Shown here piece by piece: positions 46,559 to 55,392 of a DNA stretch of 64,000 nt. Made by a program: the position numbers and the translations under genes. Position 1 is the first letter of the stretch, and the number at the start of each line of letters is the position of its first letter. This stretch comes from Bacillus sp. NTK074B. GTDB taxonomy: Bacteria > Bacillota > Bacilli > Bacillales > Bacillaceae_B. The notes beneath the pieces are model-generated. The model had not been told where the DNA came from and searched no databases. It saw only the letters and a program-made list of their open reading frames with translations. Location: positions 62,001-126,000 of the forward strand of contig NZ_JAFKOH010000009.1 in the NCBI RefSeq assembly GCF_017303375.1, given 5' to 3'.

Positions 46559-46599
46559 GAAAAAACCCGGTGCCGGAAAACGACCGGTATCGGGTTTTA
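46559..46599 (-). terminator. Terminator of metNPQ
   Basis: Minus-strand stem AAAACCCGATACCGG / CCGGCACCGGGTTTT, 7-base loop and T run. Confidence 0.92.
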
Positions 46600-46615
46600 C
46601 ATTCTTACATAGATA

Positions 46616-47440
46616 TTATTCTGTTACCGGTACTACCGCTCCATCCCATTCTTCTTTGATGAAGTCCTGAATTTCTTTTGAGCGCAATGCTTCAACTAAA
46701 GCTTTTACTTCCTCTTTCTTTTCATCGCCTCTGTTCACTGCAATCACATTTACATATGGTGAATTACTATCTTCAATGGCGATTGAATCTTCGAGGGGCT
46801 TCAATCCTGCGTCGATGGCATAGTTAGAATTGATGACGACCGCGTCCCCTTCTTCGTTTTCATACATTTGTGGAAGCAGGGCTGCTTCATACTCATAATC
46901 GAATTTTAGCTTTCCAGGGTTTTCTTTAATATCTTCTAGTTGAGCCTGTGTATTCTCAACACCGTCTTTTAATGTAATCAGACCCTTCTTCTCTAATAAT
47001 GTAAGGATGCGTCCATGATCGGAAACAGAGTTACTCATCAGGATCGTTGCTCCTTCAGGAAGGTCCTCCAGGGACTTGTACTTTTTTGAGTATACTCCAA
47101 TAGGTTCGATGTGAATTCCGCCTGCGTTGACGAAATCATACTCATTGTCTTTCATTTGTAAGTCCATATACGGTGTGGTTTGGAAATAGTTCGCATCCAG
47201 TTCTCCACTGTCCAGGTCCTTATTCGGAAGGATATAGTCTTGATAGGTATCAATTTGAAGATCGATTCCCTCTTTCTCTAGAATCGGCTTTACTTGTTCA
47301 AGGATCTCTGCATGAGGTACATTCGATGCTCCAACGACTAATTTCTTCTCGTCACCGCCACCTGAACCTGAATCACTCCCGCATGCTCCTAAACCAAAGA
47401 TACTCGTCGCTGCAATCATTCCTGCTATCCATTTCTTCAT
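46616..47440 (-). CDS. metQ: MetQ, methionine-binding lipoprotein
   Basis: 274-aa substrate-binding lipoprotein of the MetNPQ importer. The lipobox LGAC gives lipidated C20. The NLPA fold is seen: VGASNVPHAEILEQVKPIL, YQDYILPNKDLDSGELDANYFQ, LEDLPEGATI, VINSNYAIDAGL. AAAGGAGAG precedes ATGATAATG. B. subtilis MetQ (YusA) has the same place. Confidence 0.95.
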   Translation of the reverse strand: MKKWIAGMIAATSIFGLGACGSDSGSGGGDEKKLVVGASNVPHAEILEQVKPILEKEGIDLQIDTYQDYILPNKDLDSGELDANYFQTTPYMDLQMKDNEYDFVNAGGIHIEPIGVYSKKYKSLEDLPEGATILMSNSVSDHGRILTLLEKKGLITLKDGVENTQAQLEDIKENPGKLKFDYEYEAALLPQMYENEEGDAVVINSNYAIDAGLKPLEDSIAIEDSNSPYVNVIAVNRGDEKKEEVKALVEALRSKEIQDFIKEEWDGAVVPVTE

Positions 47441-47456
47441 TATCATTCTCTCCTTT

Positions 47457-48125
47457 TTATCGTTTATCTAATTTATTTGTAAACAAATCCCCAATTAATT
47501 GAATGGCAAATACGACAAGTAAAATCATGATCGTTGCTGCCAGTGTTACATCTTCCCTGCTTCGCTGGAACCCATCCAGGTAGGCAAGGTTCCCCAATCC
47601 TCCTGCTCCGATAACCCCTGCCATCGCCGTATATCCAACAAGGGCGATAGCCGTTACCGTGATCCCTGAAATAAGAGCTGGTAAGGATTCCGGGATCAGT
47701 ACTTTCCATATAATCGTGCTCGTTTTGGCACCCATTGCTTTCGCTGCCTCGATGACGCCTTTATCCACTTCTCTCAGAGCGATTTCGACCATACGGGCAT
47801 AGAATGGAGCTGCACCAATAATCAGTGCAGGAAGCGCTGCGTTCGCTCCGCGTATTGTATCCAATAAGAATTTAGTGAAGGGGATCAATAATACTATCAG
47901 GATAATGAACGGAATGGAGCGAAAGACATTGACCACTGCACTTGTAATGGTATAAGTGAGTTTGTTCTCCCATAAATTCTCCTTGGATGTCAGAAATAAC
48001 AGAATCCCAAGGATCATCCCCAATACAAATGTAATCATTACCGACATCCCGGTCATATAAAGGGTTTCAATGGTGGCTTCCCACATCTTCTCCCAATCCA
48101 CATTCGGAAATAAGTTTTCCATCAT
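47457..48125 (-). CDS. metP: MetP, methionine ABC permease
   Basis: 222-aa permease with five predicted helices. The EAA loop EAAKAMGAKTSTIIWKVLIPE is split at about residues 135-156. The start overlaps metN's end by 4 bases, and metQ follows 16 bases later, so all three genes form one operon. It imports L- and possibly D-methionine. Confidence 0.95.
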   Translation of the reverse strand: MMENLFPNVDWEKMWEATIETLYMTGMSVMITFVLGMILGILLFLTSKENLWENKLTYTITSAVVNVFRSIPFIILIVLLIPFTKFLLDTIRGANAALPALIIGAAPFYARMVEIALREVDKGVIEAAKAMGAKTSTIIWKVLIPESLPALISGITVTAIALVGYTAMAGVIGAGGLGNLAYLDGFQRSREDVTLAATIMILLVVFAIQLIGDLFTNKLDKR

Positions 48126-49144
48126 CCTCTTAGCACCTCCACCTTAACCAACTGCTCTTCGGCAAACAGAACGGCTTCTTTAATGGTTCGTTCTTCCCCG
48201 TCCAGATGAACGAATAGTGTTCCATAAGCCCCTTTTTGTGTTTGCGAAATCTGTCCCTGAAGGATATTGACCTCAAGATCGTATTTTCTGATCAAGCTGG
48301 TTATGAGCGGCTGCTCAGTCGATTGGCCCACGAATGTGAATTTTAGTACTTTTCCTTTCGGATAGTGTGCTAATAGGTGCCCGACCGTTTCTCCCGTATC
48401 CTCTCTTTGGGATACTTCCTTCACAAATCGCTTCGTCACCTGCTCCACCGGGTTCCGGAACACTTCCAGAACATCACCGATTTCGACAACCTTCCCCTGC
48501 TCCATAACAGCAACTCGGTGACAGATTTTCTTGATTACGTGCATTTCATGGGTAATCAAGACAATCGTAATCCCTAATCGTTGGTTGATGTCCACCAGCA
48601 AATCAAGGATGGAATCGGTTGTTTGCGGGTCTAAAGCAGAAGTAGCCTCATCGCATAGAAGGACGTTTGGGTTATTTGCAAGGGACCGCGCTATTCCGAC
48701 TCTTTGTTTCTGTCCCCCGCTCAGTTGGGATGGGTATGCGTCCCCTCTGCCTTCGAGTCCGACCAACTCCAATAGTTCATTGGCTCTTTGGACTCTTTCC
48801 TTCTTCGGTACCCCCGCGATTTCCAAGGGGAACGTAATATTCTGTAGAACGGTACGGGACCAGAGGAGGTTAAAGTGTTGAAAAATCATTCCAATGGACT
48901 GCCTTGCCTCGCGCAATTTTTTCCCTTTCACCTTGGAAATGGTCTGTCCATTTACATCGACGCTCCCTTCTGTAGGGACCTCCAGTCCATTAAGCATACG
49001 GATCAATGTACTTTTACCTGCTCCACTAAAGCCGATCACCCCAAATATTTCTCCCTGTGCAACGTCAATATTGACGCCGTCAACCGCTGCAATCGATCCT
49101 TTTTTGGATGGATAGATTTTTTTAACATCTGTAATGGTAATCAT
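48122..49144 (-). CDS. metN: MetN, methionine ABC ATPase
   Basis: 340-aa ATPase with Walker A GFSGAGKS (38-45), signature LSGGQKQRVGIARSL, Walker B VLLCDEATSALD and switch ITHEMHVI. The C-terminal NIL domain (about 265-340) binds methionine and causes transinhibition. AAGAAGGTGG precedes the ATG. First gene behind the SAM riboswitch. Confidence 0.96.
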   Translation of the reverse strand: MITITDVKKIYPSKKGSIAAVDGVNIDVAQGEIFGVIGFSGAGKSTLIRMLNGLEVPTEGSVDVNGQTISKVKGKKLREARQSIGMIFQHFNLLWSRTVLQNITFPLEIAGVPKKERVQRANELLELVGLEGRGDAYPSQLSGGQKQRVGIARSLANNPNVLLCDEATSALDPQTTDSILDLLVDINQRLGITIVLITHEMHVIKKICHRVAVMEQGKVVEIGDVLEVFRNPVEQVTKRFVKEVSQREDTGETVGHLLAHYPKGKVLKFTFVGQSTEQPLITSLIRKYDLEVNILQGQISQTQKGAYGTLFVHLDGEERTIKEAVLFAEEQLVKVEVLRG

Positions 49145-49240
49145 GTTGTCGCCACCTTCTTTCTAAGTAAAACCGTCGTTTTAATCAGGATAATAACTGC
49201 CCTTTCCTGGCAACCTATCGCAGGCTTTCATGATAATAAA

Positions 49241-49275
49241 TAAAAAATGCCTTCCTGCGATAAGCAGAAAGGCAT
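49241..49275 (-). terminator. SAM riboswitch terminator
   Basis: Minus-strand stem ATGCCTTTCTGC / GCAGGAAGGCAT with a 5-base loop and TTTTTTA. It lies between the aptamer and metN and is the off-state structure. Confidence 0.92.
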
Positions 49276-49295
49276 AATCATATATAGGACTATCC

Positions 49296-49406
49296 TTTCT
49301 CTCATCTTTCAAAGCAATCGCTTTGAGTGAATTGGCACCATTTCAATTTTCATTGACGGTTGCCGGGCTTCATAGGGCACGTCCCTCCACCTCTCTAAAT
49401 AAGAGT
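49296..49406 (-). promoter_or_regulatory. SAM-I riboswitch (S box) of metNPQ
   Basis: Minus strand from 49406 carries the S-box consensus: CTCTTATTTAGAGAGG, TGGAGGGAC, GTGCCCTATGAAGCCCGGCA, ACC, AATGGTGCCAATTC and GATGAGAG. CTCTTAT/ATGAGAG closes P1. SAM binding should favour the terminator at 49241-49275 and switch methionine import off. Confidence 0.95.
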
Positions 49407-49465
49407 AAAGTATTAAGTTATTTAATTATGTTAGCTAAAGACTCTGAAAATTTGCTACAAGAGAG

Positions 49466-49495
49466 ATTCTATCATCGGATAGAGAAAGGTGTCAA
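49466..49495 (-). promoter_or_regulatory. Sigma-A promoter of metNPQ
   Basis: Minus strand TTGACA (49495-49490), 18 bases, TAGAAT (49471-49466), followed by the S box about 60 bases later. Confidence 0.8.
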
Positions 49496-49512
49496 TTCTT
49501 TTTTTTCTTTTA

Positions 49513-49863
49513 TTACACTTCAACCGATTCCCTTATCTTGGACCTTGTCAGCCAGAGCACGGACTCCACAAATAGGAGCGGACGGTAGCCCCCCCTGATT
49601 TCAAGAAGCCCTCTTTCAATCAACTGGGATAATCGTTCTTCCCCTGTCAGCAGAGAAATCATATCTTCTTCTACTCCCTCGATAACAAAATGGGCTTCAG
49701 GCATTACATCTTCTAATACTAAACATTGCCTGTTCGAAATGGAAATTCCGTAAGTTTGATTCCTGCATTGAAAATGAAGAATAAATGGACTGTCTGGAAA
49801 CAAGAATCGCAGGTGATATCTTGAATGACACTGATCTACTAATTCCTCTAAATATATTCGCAT
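49513..49863 (-). CDS. yusD: YusD, SCP2-like protein
   Basis: 116-aa cytosolic protein. The pattern of strands with FEGVEEDMISLLTGEERLSQL-like residues (VIEGVEEDMISLLTGEERL) suggests an SCP2 sterol-carrier fold for lipid binding. No cysteines of note. GGGAGGG precedes the ATG. It occupies the YusD place after metNPQ. The ligand is unknown. Confidence 0.8.
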   Translation of the reverse strand: MRIYLEELVDQCHSRYHLRFLFPDSPFILHFQCRNQTYGISISNRQCLVLEDVMPEAHFVIEGVEEDMISLLTGEERLSQLIERGLLEIRGGYRPLLFVESVLWLTRSKIRESVEV

Positions 49864-50082
49864 GAATACCCTCCCAGTGAAACTTCTATATACTTACAAT
49901 TCCACTTCAGGTGATCATTCCCTTTTAAACATTCTCGACATGTTTTGAACGTATGTATCAAATTTGTCGAACAGTAAGAATTTGGATGTTCTCCAGTCAA
50001 AAAATGAGGGGATTCGAACTATTTCCCGAGAAATATGTCTGCGAATGTAGAACGAAAAACCGCTATACTATTCAAAGAAAAA

Positions 50083-50112
50083 ACAAAAAGACCCCGTCCA
50101 AAAAGGTCTTTT
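50083..50112 (-). terminator. Terminator of yusFE
   Basis: Minus-strand stem AAAAGACC / GGTCTTTT, 11-base loop, T-rich tail. Confidence 0.82.
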
Positions 50113-50118
50113 ATCCCT

Positions 50119-50430
50119 CTAAGCATTCTTAGTGATGGCCTCATAGATGAAAGGAACGGATTGAAAGGCATAAATCCTTTCTTGTTCCACACCTTCCTTT
50201 AAGAGGAGCAGGCAGGGCACACTTTCAATGGAGTGCTTTTCTGCAAATTCCGGCAAGTAGTTCAAGTTTGCTTTCACAAAATGGAACGACTGGGGGAGTT
50301 TCTCCACAACGTCCATCATTTTCCCTGCAACCTGGCATGTACCACACATTGGTGTATAAAGGTAAACGGCTGCTAACGTATGACCATCAATCGATTGCTT
50401 TAATGCTTCTGTATTGCTTACCTCGATCAA
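50119..50430 (-). CDS. yusE: YusE, thioredoxin-like protein
   Basis: 103-aa thioredoxin-fold protein with active site CGTC (C29, C32) and cis-Pro in SVPCLLLL. It likely reduces disulfides in the cytosol. The start is TTG, with AAAGGATG upstream, two bases after the yusF stop, so the genes are coupled. Confidence 0.9.
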   Translation of the reverse strand: MIEVSNTEALKQSIDGHTLAAVYLYTPMCGTCQVAGKMMDVVEKLPQSFHFVKANLNYLPEFAEKHSIESVPCLLLLKEGVEQERIYAFQSVPFIYEAITKNA

Positions 50431-50432
50431 AA

Positions 50433-50792
50433 CTAGATCATCCTTTTTCCAAGAAATTGTTTATGCACATCAATATTTGCTCCGATCAGAACAGAGGCAA
50501 GGTGATACTCAGGTGCTGCGGCCACTTCTTTGTACATCCGGTCGATGTAAAGATGTTCAGCCTCAGGAAATTCACGCTTAAACTGTTTACGTAACTTCTC
50601 TCCTGCATCATCGGCATCCACCAGGATATACACATCCCTTTCAAACAGTTCGTCAATCAGTTCGTCCATCTTTGTAATGCTGATTGTTCCATTCGTGCAA
50701 ATGATTTCAATCGGTTCTTTAATGATGTCTTTTACTTTCCTCTTATCGGTTGTTCCTTCAACGATGATTACTTTTTCGTCAAGTTCCATCAT
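50433..50792 (-). CDS. yusF: YusF, small Toprim-domain protein
   Basis: 119-aa protein with a single Toprim fold: VIIVEGTTDKRKVKDI (catalytic Glu near residue 11) and ILVDADDAGEKLRKQFKREF (DxD). Toprim modules occur in primases, RNase M5 and OLD nucleases. This one resembles M5-like small proteins but is shorter. AAGGTGATG precedes the ATG. The function is unknown. Confidence 0.88.
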   Translation of the reverse strand: MMELDEKVIIVEGTTDKRKVKDIIKEPIEIICTNGTISITKMDELIDELFERDVYILVDADDAGEKLRKQFKREFPEAEHLYIDRMYKEVAAAPEYHLASVLIGANIDVHKQFLGKRMI

Positions 50793-50927
50793 GATCATCA
50801 CCTTATCTTTCAGAAATAAGATTAGGATAGTATATTCAGATAACAAGAGATGATGTCCACTTTCTACTCATATTTTCTCATGTTTACAAAAAATAGTGCA
50901 AGTGGTTTGTTTCATTGCTATAGAAAT

Positions 50928-50956
50928 GATGCCAGATTCAATAAAGAATCTGGCAC
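50928..50956 (-). terminator. Possible terminator of yusG
   Basis: Minus-strand stem TGCCAGATTC / GAATCTGGCA with a 6-base loop. The T run is weak (CATTTCT). Confidence 0.55.
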
Positions 50957-50965
50957 CGTGAAGAT

Positions 50966-51202
50966 CTAACACCAACCACCTTCATCACAATCCGTATATC
51001 TGGCGTCATGTCCTTCAGTGGAGGTATAGCTTTGATAAATTTTATTTTCCTTTGCTTCAAAGTTCGGTTCAAGGGTCAATCCTTCTAGAGGCATGGCCAT
51101 TTTGCCGATTGGTTGATTATCAAGGTATAATTCAACTTCACCATTTTTCAGTTTACCAGTCACTCTGCCTGTGACTTCCATTTTCTTCGGTTCAAGCACC
51201 AT
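50966..51202 (-). CDS. yusG: YusG, DUF2553 protein
   Basis: 78-aa protein of the YusG/DUF2553 family, with VTGKLKNGEVELYLDNQPIG and a short C-terminal tail DARYTDCDEGGWC. AAAGGATG precedes the ATG. The function is unknown. It precedes gcvH in the same orientation as in B. subtilis. Confidence 0.85.
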   Translation of the reverse strand: MVLEPKKMEVTGRVTGKLKNGEVELYLDNQPIGKMAMPLEGLTLEPNFEAKENKIYQSYTSTEGHDARYTDCDEGGWC

Positions 51203-51250
51203 TTGTCTTCATCCTTTCTTTTTTTACATACTTATATGATGCCCAAATCG

Positions 51251-51283
51251 AAAAAAAAACACCTTGAGAAATCTTCAAGGTGT
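51251..51283 (-). terminator. Terminator of gcvH
   Basis: Minus-strand stem ACACCTTGA / TCAAGGTGT, 7-base loop and nine T. Confidence 0.92.
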
Positions 51284-51294
51284 CCGGGTGGATA

Positions 51295-51678
51295 TTATCC
51301 TTCATTAATCATTTCGTCATACTGTTCAGATGTCATCAGCTTGTCTACTTCTCCAGCATCTGAAGGTTCGACAACGACCATCCATGCCTTTTCATAAGGT
51401 GATTCATTCACGAATTCAGGGCTGTCAGACAGCTCTTCATTCACTTCTACTACCTTACCTGAAACAGGGGCATATAGTTCAGAAACGGTCTTAACCGATT
51501 CAACACTGCCGAATGGTTCATTCGCTTTGATTTCATCGCCAACCTCAGGTAACTCGACGAATACGATATCGCCCAGTTCGGATTGTGCAAATGATGTGAT
51601 TCCCACGCGTACATTTTCCCCTTCAACTTTGACCCACTCGTGTTCTTCTGAATAACGAAGTTCTTTCGGTGTACTCAT
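51295..51678 (-). CDS. gcvH: GcvH, glycine cleavage H protein
   Basis: 127-aa lipoyl carrier. The lipoylated lysine is K63 in [12 protein letters not shown]. In B. subtilis GcvH is also the primary octanoyl acceptor from which lipoate is passed to other complexes, linking it to LipA here. GGAGGGATAG precedes the ATG. The rest of the glycine cleavage system is not in this window. Confidence 0.97.
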   Translation of the reverse strand: MSTPKELRYSEEHEWVKVEGENVRVGITSFAQSELGDIVFVELPEVGDEIKANEPFGSVESVKTVSELYAPVSGKVVEVNEELSDSPEFVNESPYEKAWMVVVEPSDAGEVDKLMTSEQYDEMINEG

Positions 51679-51806
51679 TCTCTATCCCTCCAAATGCTAG
51701 TTATACAACCTAATATTGACACACTTTTCATTGAAAAAGCAAGAAAACCAAGTAGGAATAATGAAACTTTTTCATTGTCCATCATTCAGGAAATGAAGGA
51801 CTTTCA

Positions 51807-52163
51807 TTACTTCCATGTATCTGCAAATGTTTCTTCTTTAAAACCAACTGTTACCTGGTTTCCATCTGTGGTAATCGGACGTTTGATCAGCATTCCATCT
51901 GATGAAAGGATTCCGAGTAATTCTTCATCAGAGGCTGAATTCACTTTATCTTTTAAGCCAAGTTCACGATATTTTTTTCCACTTGTATTGAAAAATTTCT
52001 TAAGAGGATATCCGCTTTTTTCATGAAGGCTCTTAAGTTCCTCTTTTGACGGGGGATTCTCAACGATATGTATTTCATTCAAAGCTATGCCTTGGTCTTC
52101 CAGCCACTTTTTAGCTTTGCGGCATGTACCGCACTTCGGATAAGAATAAAAAGTCAATGACAT
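51807..52163 (-). CDS. yusI: YusI, ArsC/Spx-like thioredoxin-fold protein
   Basis: 118-aa protein of the ArsC/Spx class. The N-terminal CGTCRKAKKWLEDQGI gives an active CxxC pair, and KRPITTDG is the conserved Arg-Pro loop. Spx itself uses CxxC and an RNAP-binding Gly52; here that region differs, so the protein is the ArsC-like YusI. ATG codons at 52166 and 52163 follow AAAGGTGG. Confidence 0.9.
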   Translation of the reverse strand: MSLTFYSYPKCGTCRKAKKWLEDQGIALNEIHIVENPPSKEELKSLHEKSGYPLKKFFNTSGKKYRELGLKDKVNSASDEELLGILSSDGMLIKRPITTDGNQVTVGFKEETFADTWK

Positions 52164-52191
52164 CATTCCACCACCTTTCGATTTCATTTAA

Positions 52192-52216
52192 GGACGGGGA
52201 AATATCCCCGTCCCGC
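52192..52216 (-). terminator. Possible terminator of the arsR-like gene
   Basis: Minus-strand stem GGACGGGGA / TCCCCGTCC with a very short loop, followed by TTAAAT. It lacks a strong T run. Confidence 0.55.
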
Positions 52217-52274
52217 TCATCAATCTATTTCTTACATTCGACAATATCCGTTAGTATCCTTCTTTTACGGAACA

Positions 52275-52577
52275 TTACCCGCACTGATTTTCTACCGTTT
52301 CAACCAGCTCTTTAAGCAGGACTTTCGCATTATCCAATTCAAGAGAATAGAATCGCTGCGTTCCTTTCTGTTCCATAGATACTAATCGCTGATCCCGCAG
52401 GATTTTTAAATGATGAGAAACAGCCGGCCGGGATAGCGTCAGATTTTCAGTTATCTCATTGACCGTAAGAGGTTCTTGTTCGGCAAGAAGTAAAATGATA
52501 TCTTGACGATAAGGATCGCTCAGCGCTTGAAACAATGGTATACAAGCACGAAATGTATCGATTGCTTTTTGACCCAT
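52275..52577 (-). CDS. ArsR-family HTH regulator
   Basis: 100-aa winged-helix repressor. LFQALSDPYRQDIILLLAEQE and TENLTLSRPAVSHHLKILRDQ (recognition helix) and VSMEQKGTQRFYSL are typical of ArsR/SmtB. Cysteines at residue 12 and near the end (NQCG) do not form a classic metal site. It lies 32 bases behind an SDR gene and may control it through the 36-bp palindrome at 53413-53448. Confidence 0.9.
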   Translation of the reverse strand: MGQKAIDTFRACIPLFQALSDPYRQDIILLLAEQEPLTVNEITENLTLSRPAVSHHLKILRDQRLVSMEQKGTQRFYSLELDNAKVLLKELVETVENQCG

Positions 52578-52609
52578 AGTGTTCTCCCTTCAAACTCATT
52601 CACTATTAA

Positions 52610-53389
52610 TTATACCCGTTCTTGTACCTTGCGAACAATACTCGTGACCATTTTACGCGGCATGAATCGAATCGACTGAGTAAGGATACGGTTTTTCATG
52701 CCCGGCACGATAACCGTCTTAGTAGTGGTCATCATCTGTCTATACCCTTCCTCCACAACGTCCTCGACACTCATCACGCCTGATTGGAACAGTTTGGAGG
52801 ACTGAAGTTCCGCCGCGTCACTGAAACCCGTTCTGGTGGCTCCCGGACACAGTGCGGACACTTTCACCCCATGTGGTGCCCACTCATTCGCTAGAGCTTC
52901 TGATAAAGACAATACATATGCTTTGGTCGCATAATAGACCGCCATTAAAGGTCCCGGCTGAAAGGCAGCAGTTGATGCAACGTTTAATATTTGTCCGCTT
53001 CTTCTCATGACCATTTCTTTCCCGAAATACTTACTCAACTCTGTAAGAGCGGTGATATTTACTTGAATCATGTCGAGTTCTTTTGACATCTCTGTTTCCT
53101 CAAATTCTCCAAACAGTCCAAACCCAGCATTATTGATGAGTATGTCTACGTGTATTTCTTTTTCTTTCACTTCTTCATATAGCTTCTTTGGTGCTTCTGG
53201 ATTGGAAAGATCAGAAGTAAAGACGTGGGCTTTCACACCGTATTTACTCTCTATTTCATGGGCCAGATTCATCAGTTTTCCCTCACTGCGGGCTACAAGG
53301 ATCACATCATGACCGGATCCTGCAAATTTATGACTGAAGTTTAACCCGATTCCGCTTGAAGCTCCTGTTATTAATACCGTTTTATTCAT
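52610..53389 (-). CDS. SDR-family oxidoreductase (DltE-like)
   Basis: 259-aa classical SDR. Cofactor motif TGASSGIG (7-14), NNAG (about 87-90), catalytic Ser in NVASTAAFQ and YATKAYVLS (Tyr-x3-Lys). The C-terminal PRKMVTSIVRKVQ is typical of long-chain substrate SDRs. AAGGTGG precedes the ATG. It is co-directional with the ArsR gene and behind a large palindrome. Confidence 0.9.
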   Translation of the reverse strand: MNKTVLITGASSGIGLNFSHKFAGSGHDVILVARSEGKLMNLAHEIESKYGVKAHVFTSDLSNPEAPKKLYEEVKEKEIHVDILINNAGFGLFGEFEETEMSKELDMIQVNITALTELSKYFGKEMVMRRSGQILNVASTAAFQPGPLMAVYYATKAYVLSLSEALANEWAPHGVKVSALCPGATRTGFSDAAELQSSKLFQSGVMSVEDVVEEGYRQMMTTTKTVIVPGMKNRILTQSIRFMPRKMVTSIVRKVQERV

Positions 53390-53412
53390 CTATGGCAACC
53401 ACCTTGGTTTTA

Positions 53413-53448
53413 AAGTTTAAACACTTAAACGTTTAAGTGTTTAAACTT
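53413..53448. promoter_or_regulatory. 36-bp perfect palindrome before the SDR/ArsR pair
   Basis: The left half AAGTTTAAACACTTAAAC (53413-53430) is matched exactly by its inverse (53431-53448). It lies 24 bases upstream of the SDR start. The repeated TTTAAGTGTTTAAA halves suit an ArsR dimer pair. Confidence 0.7.
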
Positions 53449-53489
53449 ATAGTAATTCAATCAGTTCGGGATGTCAAGTATAGAACAAA

Positions 53490-53526
53490 AGAAAGGGACG
53501 GACCTCCGATTCGGAGGTCCGTCCCT
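53490..53526. terminator. Terminator of fadE made of the GGGACGGACCT palindrome
   Basis: Stem AGGGACGGACCTCC / GGAGGTCCGTCCCT with a 5-base loop. On the minus strand it is followed by TTTCTTTTG and acts after fadE. Confidence 0.85.
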
Positions 53527-53532
53527 GATTAC

Positions 53533-55317
53533 TTACAGTACATATTTCTCTGCGTCGATCAGTTTTTCTGATGCTTCACGCTTCACTGCGATCACGTTGA
53601 TCGGTGTGTGGCGCGTGAACTTACGAAGGGCTGATAGCATCATACGCAGTGTGTCGCCCGTTTCGGTTGCGACTAATGTTTCTTTTGCATGCTGTTCGAT
53701 TTCGTTGAAAGCTTCTTGACAGAAGATTTGTGTGTAAAGGAGCTTCTGCTTCGCTTTCTCTACTCCACCTTTTTCAATTGCTTTCTCGGTTCTAAGAACA
53801 ACAGATTCCATTGCGTAAGCTTGTGAAACGATATCCGCAATATTCACAAGGATCTCCTGCTCTTTTTCAAGGGCCTTACCATATTTCTGTGCTGCCAATC
53901 CAGCCAGCATCAAGCCGATTTTCTTCGCATTTTTCACAAGGTATTTTTCCTGTGCAAGCGGCTCATCGCCTACTTCTTCAGGCATAAGCATCATTAATTC
54001 TTCTTGAAGGGCCTGTGCTTTTTGAAGGAGTGGTAATTCACCCTTCATCGCTTTGCGAAGATAAGTGCCGGGAACGATTAGACGGTTGATTTCATTCGTT
54101 CCTTCAAAGATACGGTTGATACGTGAGTCACGGTACATTCTTTCAATTTCATATTCCTGCATGAAGCCATACCCACCGTGAAGCTGAACGCCTTCATCAA
54201 CAATATAGTCCAGTACTTCTGATGCGAAGAATTTGTTTAGTGAACATTCAATTGCGTATTCAGCAATGGACTTTGCCACCTCTGTTCCATTCTTCACTTC
54301 TTCTTCTGTAAGATTACTCATGCGGTCTTCAAACAATCCAACTGTACGGTATACGGAGCTTTCAGCTGCATATAATTGCGCCGCCATTGTTGAAAGCTTT
54401 TCTTTCGTCAAATTAAAGCTTGAGATTGGTGTTTTGAATTGTTGACGCTGATTGGTGTATTGAACCGTTACTTCAAGGGCACGCTTACTGGCTCCGACTG
54501 CACCTACACCTAATTTGTAACGACCGATATTTAAGATGTTGAAGGCAATGATATGACCTTTACCGGCATCCCCAAGAAGGTTTTCCACCGGGATTTCAGC
54601 ATCTTCAAGAATCAATGTACGAGTCGAAGAGCTCTTGATTCCCATTTTCTTTTCTTCAGGACCTGTTGAAACACCAGGGAATTCTTTTTCCACGATGAAA
54701 GCTGAGAAATGCTCCCCATCGATCTTTGCATACACAACGAACACATCGGCAAATGCAGAGTTCGTGATCCACTGCTTTTCTCCATTTAAGATGTAGTGGG
54801 TACCTTCAGCGTTTAATTTAGCCGTCGTTTTTGCACCAAGTGCATCAGAACCTGAACCTGGTTCAGTTAATGCATAAGCCGCTAACTTTTCACCGGTTGA
54901 AAGAGCTGGAAGATACTTTTGCTTTTGCTCTTCGTTACCGAATAGAACGATTGGAAGGGATCCGATCCCAACATGGGCACCGTGAGAGATGGAGAATCCG
55001 CCGGCACGTGACATTTTTTCAGAAATCAAAGCAGAACTTACTTTATCAAGTCCCAATCCGCCGTACTCTTCAGGTACATCCGCCCCAAGAAGACCAAGGT
55101 CTCCAGCTCCTTTTAGTAGACGAACAGAGTGATCGAACTCATGATTTTCCAGATTATCAATGACAGGAACGACTTCTTTCTGTACATAATCTTCTGCCGT
55201 TTTTGCAATCATTTTTTGCTCATCGGAATAATCTTCCGGTGTGAAAACTTGTTCAAAGCTTACATCTTCAATTAAGAAACTTCCACCTTTGATTAGCTTT
55301 TCTGTTTGATTCGCCAT
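53533..55317 (-). CDS. fadE: FadE, acyl-CoA dehydrogenase
   Basis: 594-aa acyl-CoA dehydrogenase with a C-terminal extension, as in the B. subtilis long-chain enzyme FadE (YusJ). FAD site YALTEPGSGSDALGAKTTA, catalytic region GFMQEYEIERMYRDSRI, and FEGTNEINRL are present. It catalyses the first step of beta-oxidation, using ETF. AGGGGGA precedes the ATG. Last gene of fadNAE. Confidence 0.96.
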   Translation of the reverse strand: MANQTEKLIKGGSFLIEDVSFEQVFTPEDYSDEQKMIAKTAEDYVQKEVVPVIDNLENHEFDHSVRLLKGAGDLGLLGADVPEEYGGLGLDKVSSALISEKMSRAGGFSISHGAHVGIGSLPIVLFGNEEQKQKYLPALSTGEKLAAYALTEPGSGSDALGAKTTAKLNAEGTHYILNGEKQWITNSAFADVFVVYAKIDGEHFSAFIVEKEFPGVSTGPEEKKMGIKSSSTRTLILEDAEIPVENLLGDAGKGHIIAFNILNIGRYKLGVGAVGASKRALEVTVQYTNQRQQFKTPISSFNLTKEKLSTMAAQLYAAESSVYRTVGLFEDRMSNLTEEEVKNGTEVAKSIAEYAIECSLNKFFASEVLDYIVDEGVQLHGGYGFMQEYEIERMYRDSRINRIFEGTNEINRLIVPGTYLRKAMKGELPLLQKAQALQEELMMLMPEEVGDEPLAQEKYLVKNAKKIGLMLAGLAAQKYGKALEKEQEILVNIADIVSQAYAMESVVLRTEKAIEKGGVEKAKQKLLYTQIFCQEAFNEIEQHAKETLVATETGDTLRMMLSALRKFTRHTPINVIAVKREASEKLIDAEKYVL

Positions 55318-55349
55318 TTCGAATCCCCCTAAAATTGATTATTTTGTAG

Positions 55350-55390
55350 TGAGTTGGGAGGGCCTCGCATTTAGAGGTCCGTCCCTCCCC
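55350..55390. repeat. Degenerate GGGACGGACCT palindrome between fadA and fadE
   Basis: Left arm GGGAGGGCCTC and right arm GAGGTCCGTCCCTCCC; the left arm lacks ACGGA relative to the intact form at 53490. It lies in the fadA-fadE spacer. Confidence 0.7.
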
Positions 55391-55392
55391 TA

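Noticed and set aside
49290-49410. T-box leader before metN
   Set aside because: The sequence matches the S-box (SAM) consensus and lacks the T-box AGGGTGGNACCGCG motif.
51679-51806. Terminator between yusI and gcvH
   Set aside because: Only a weak stem with a mismatch was seen, and the U tract is broken.
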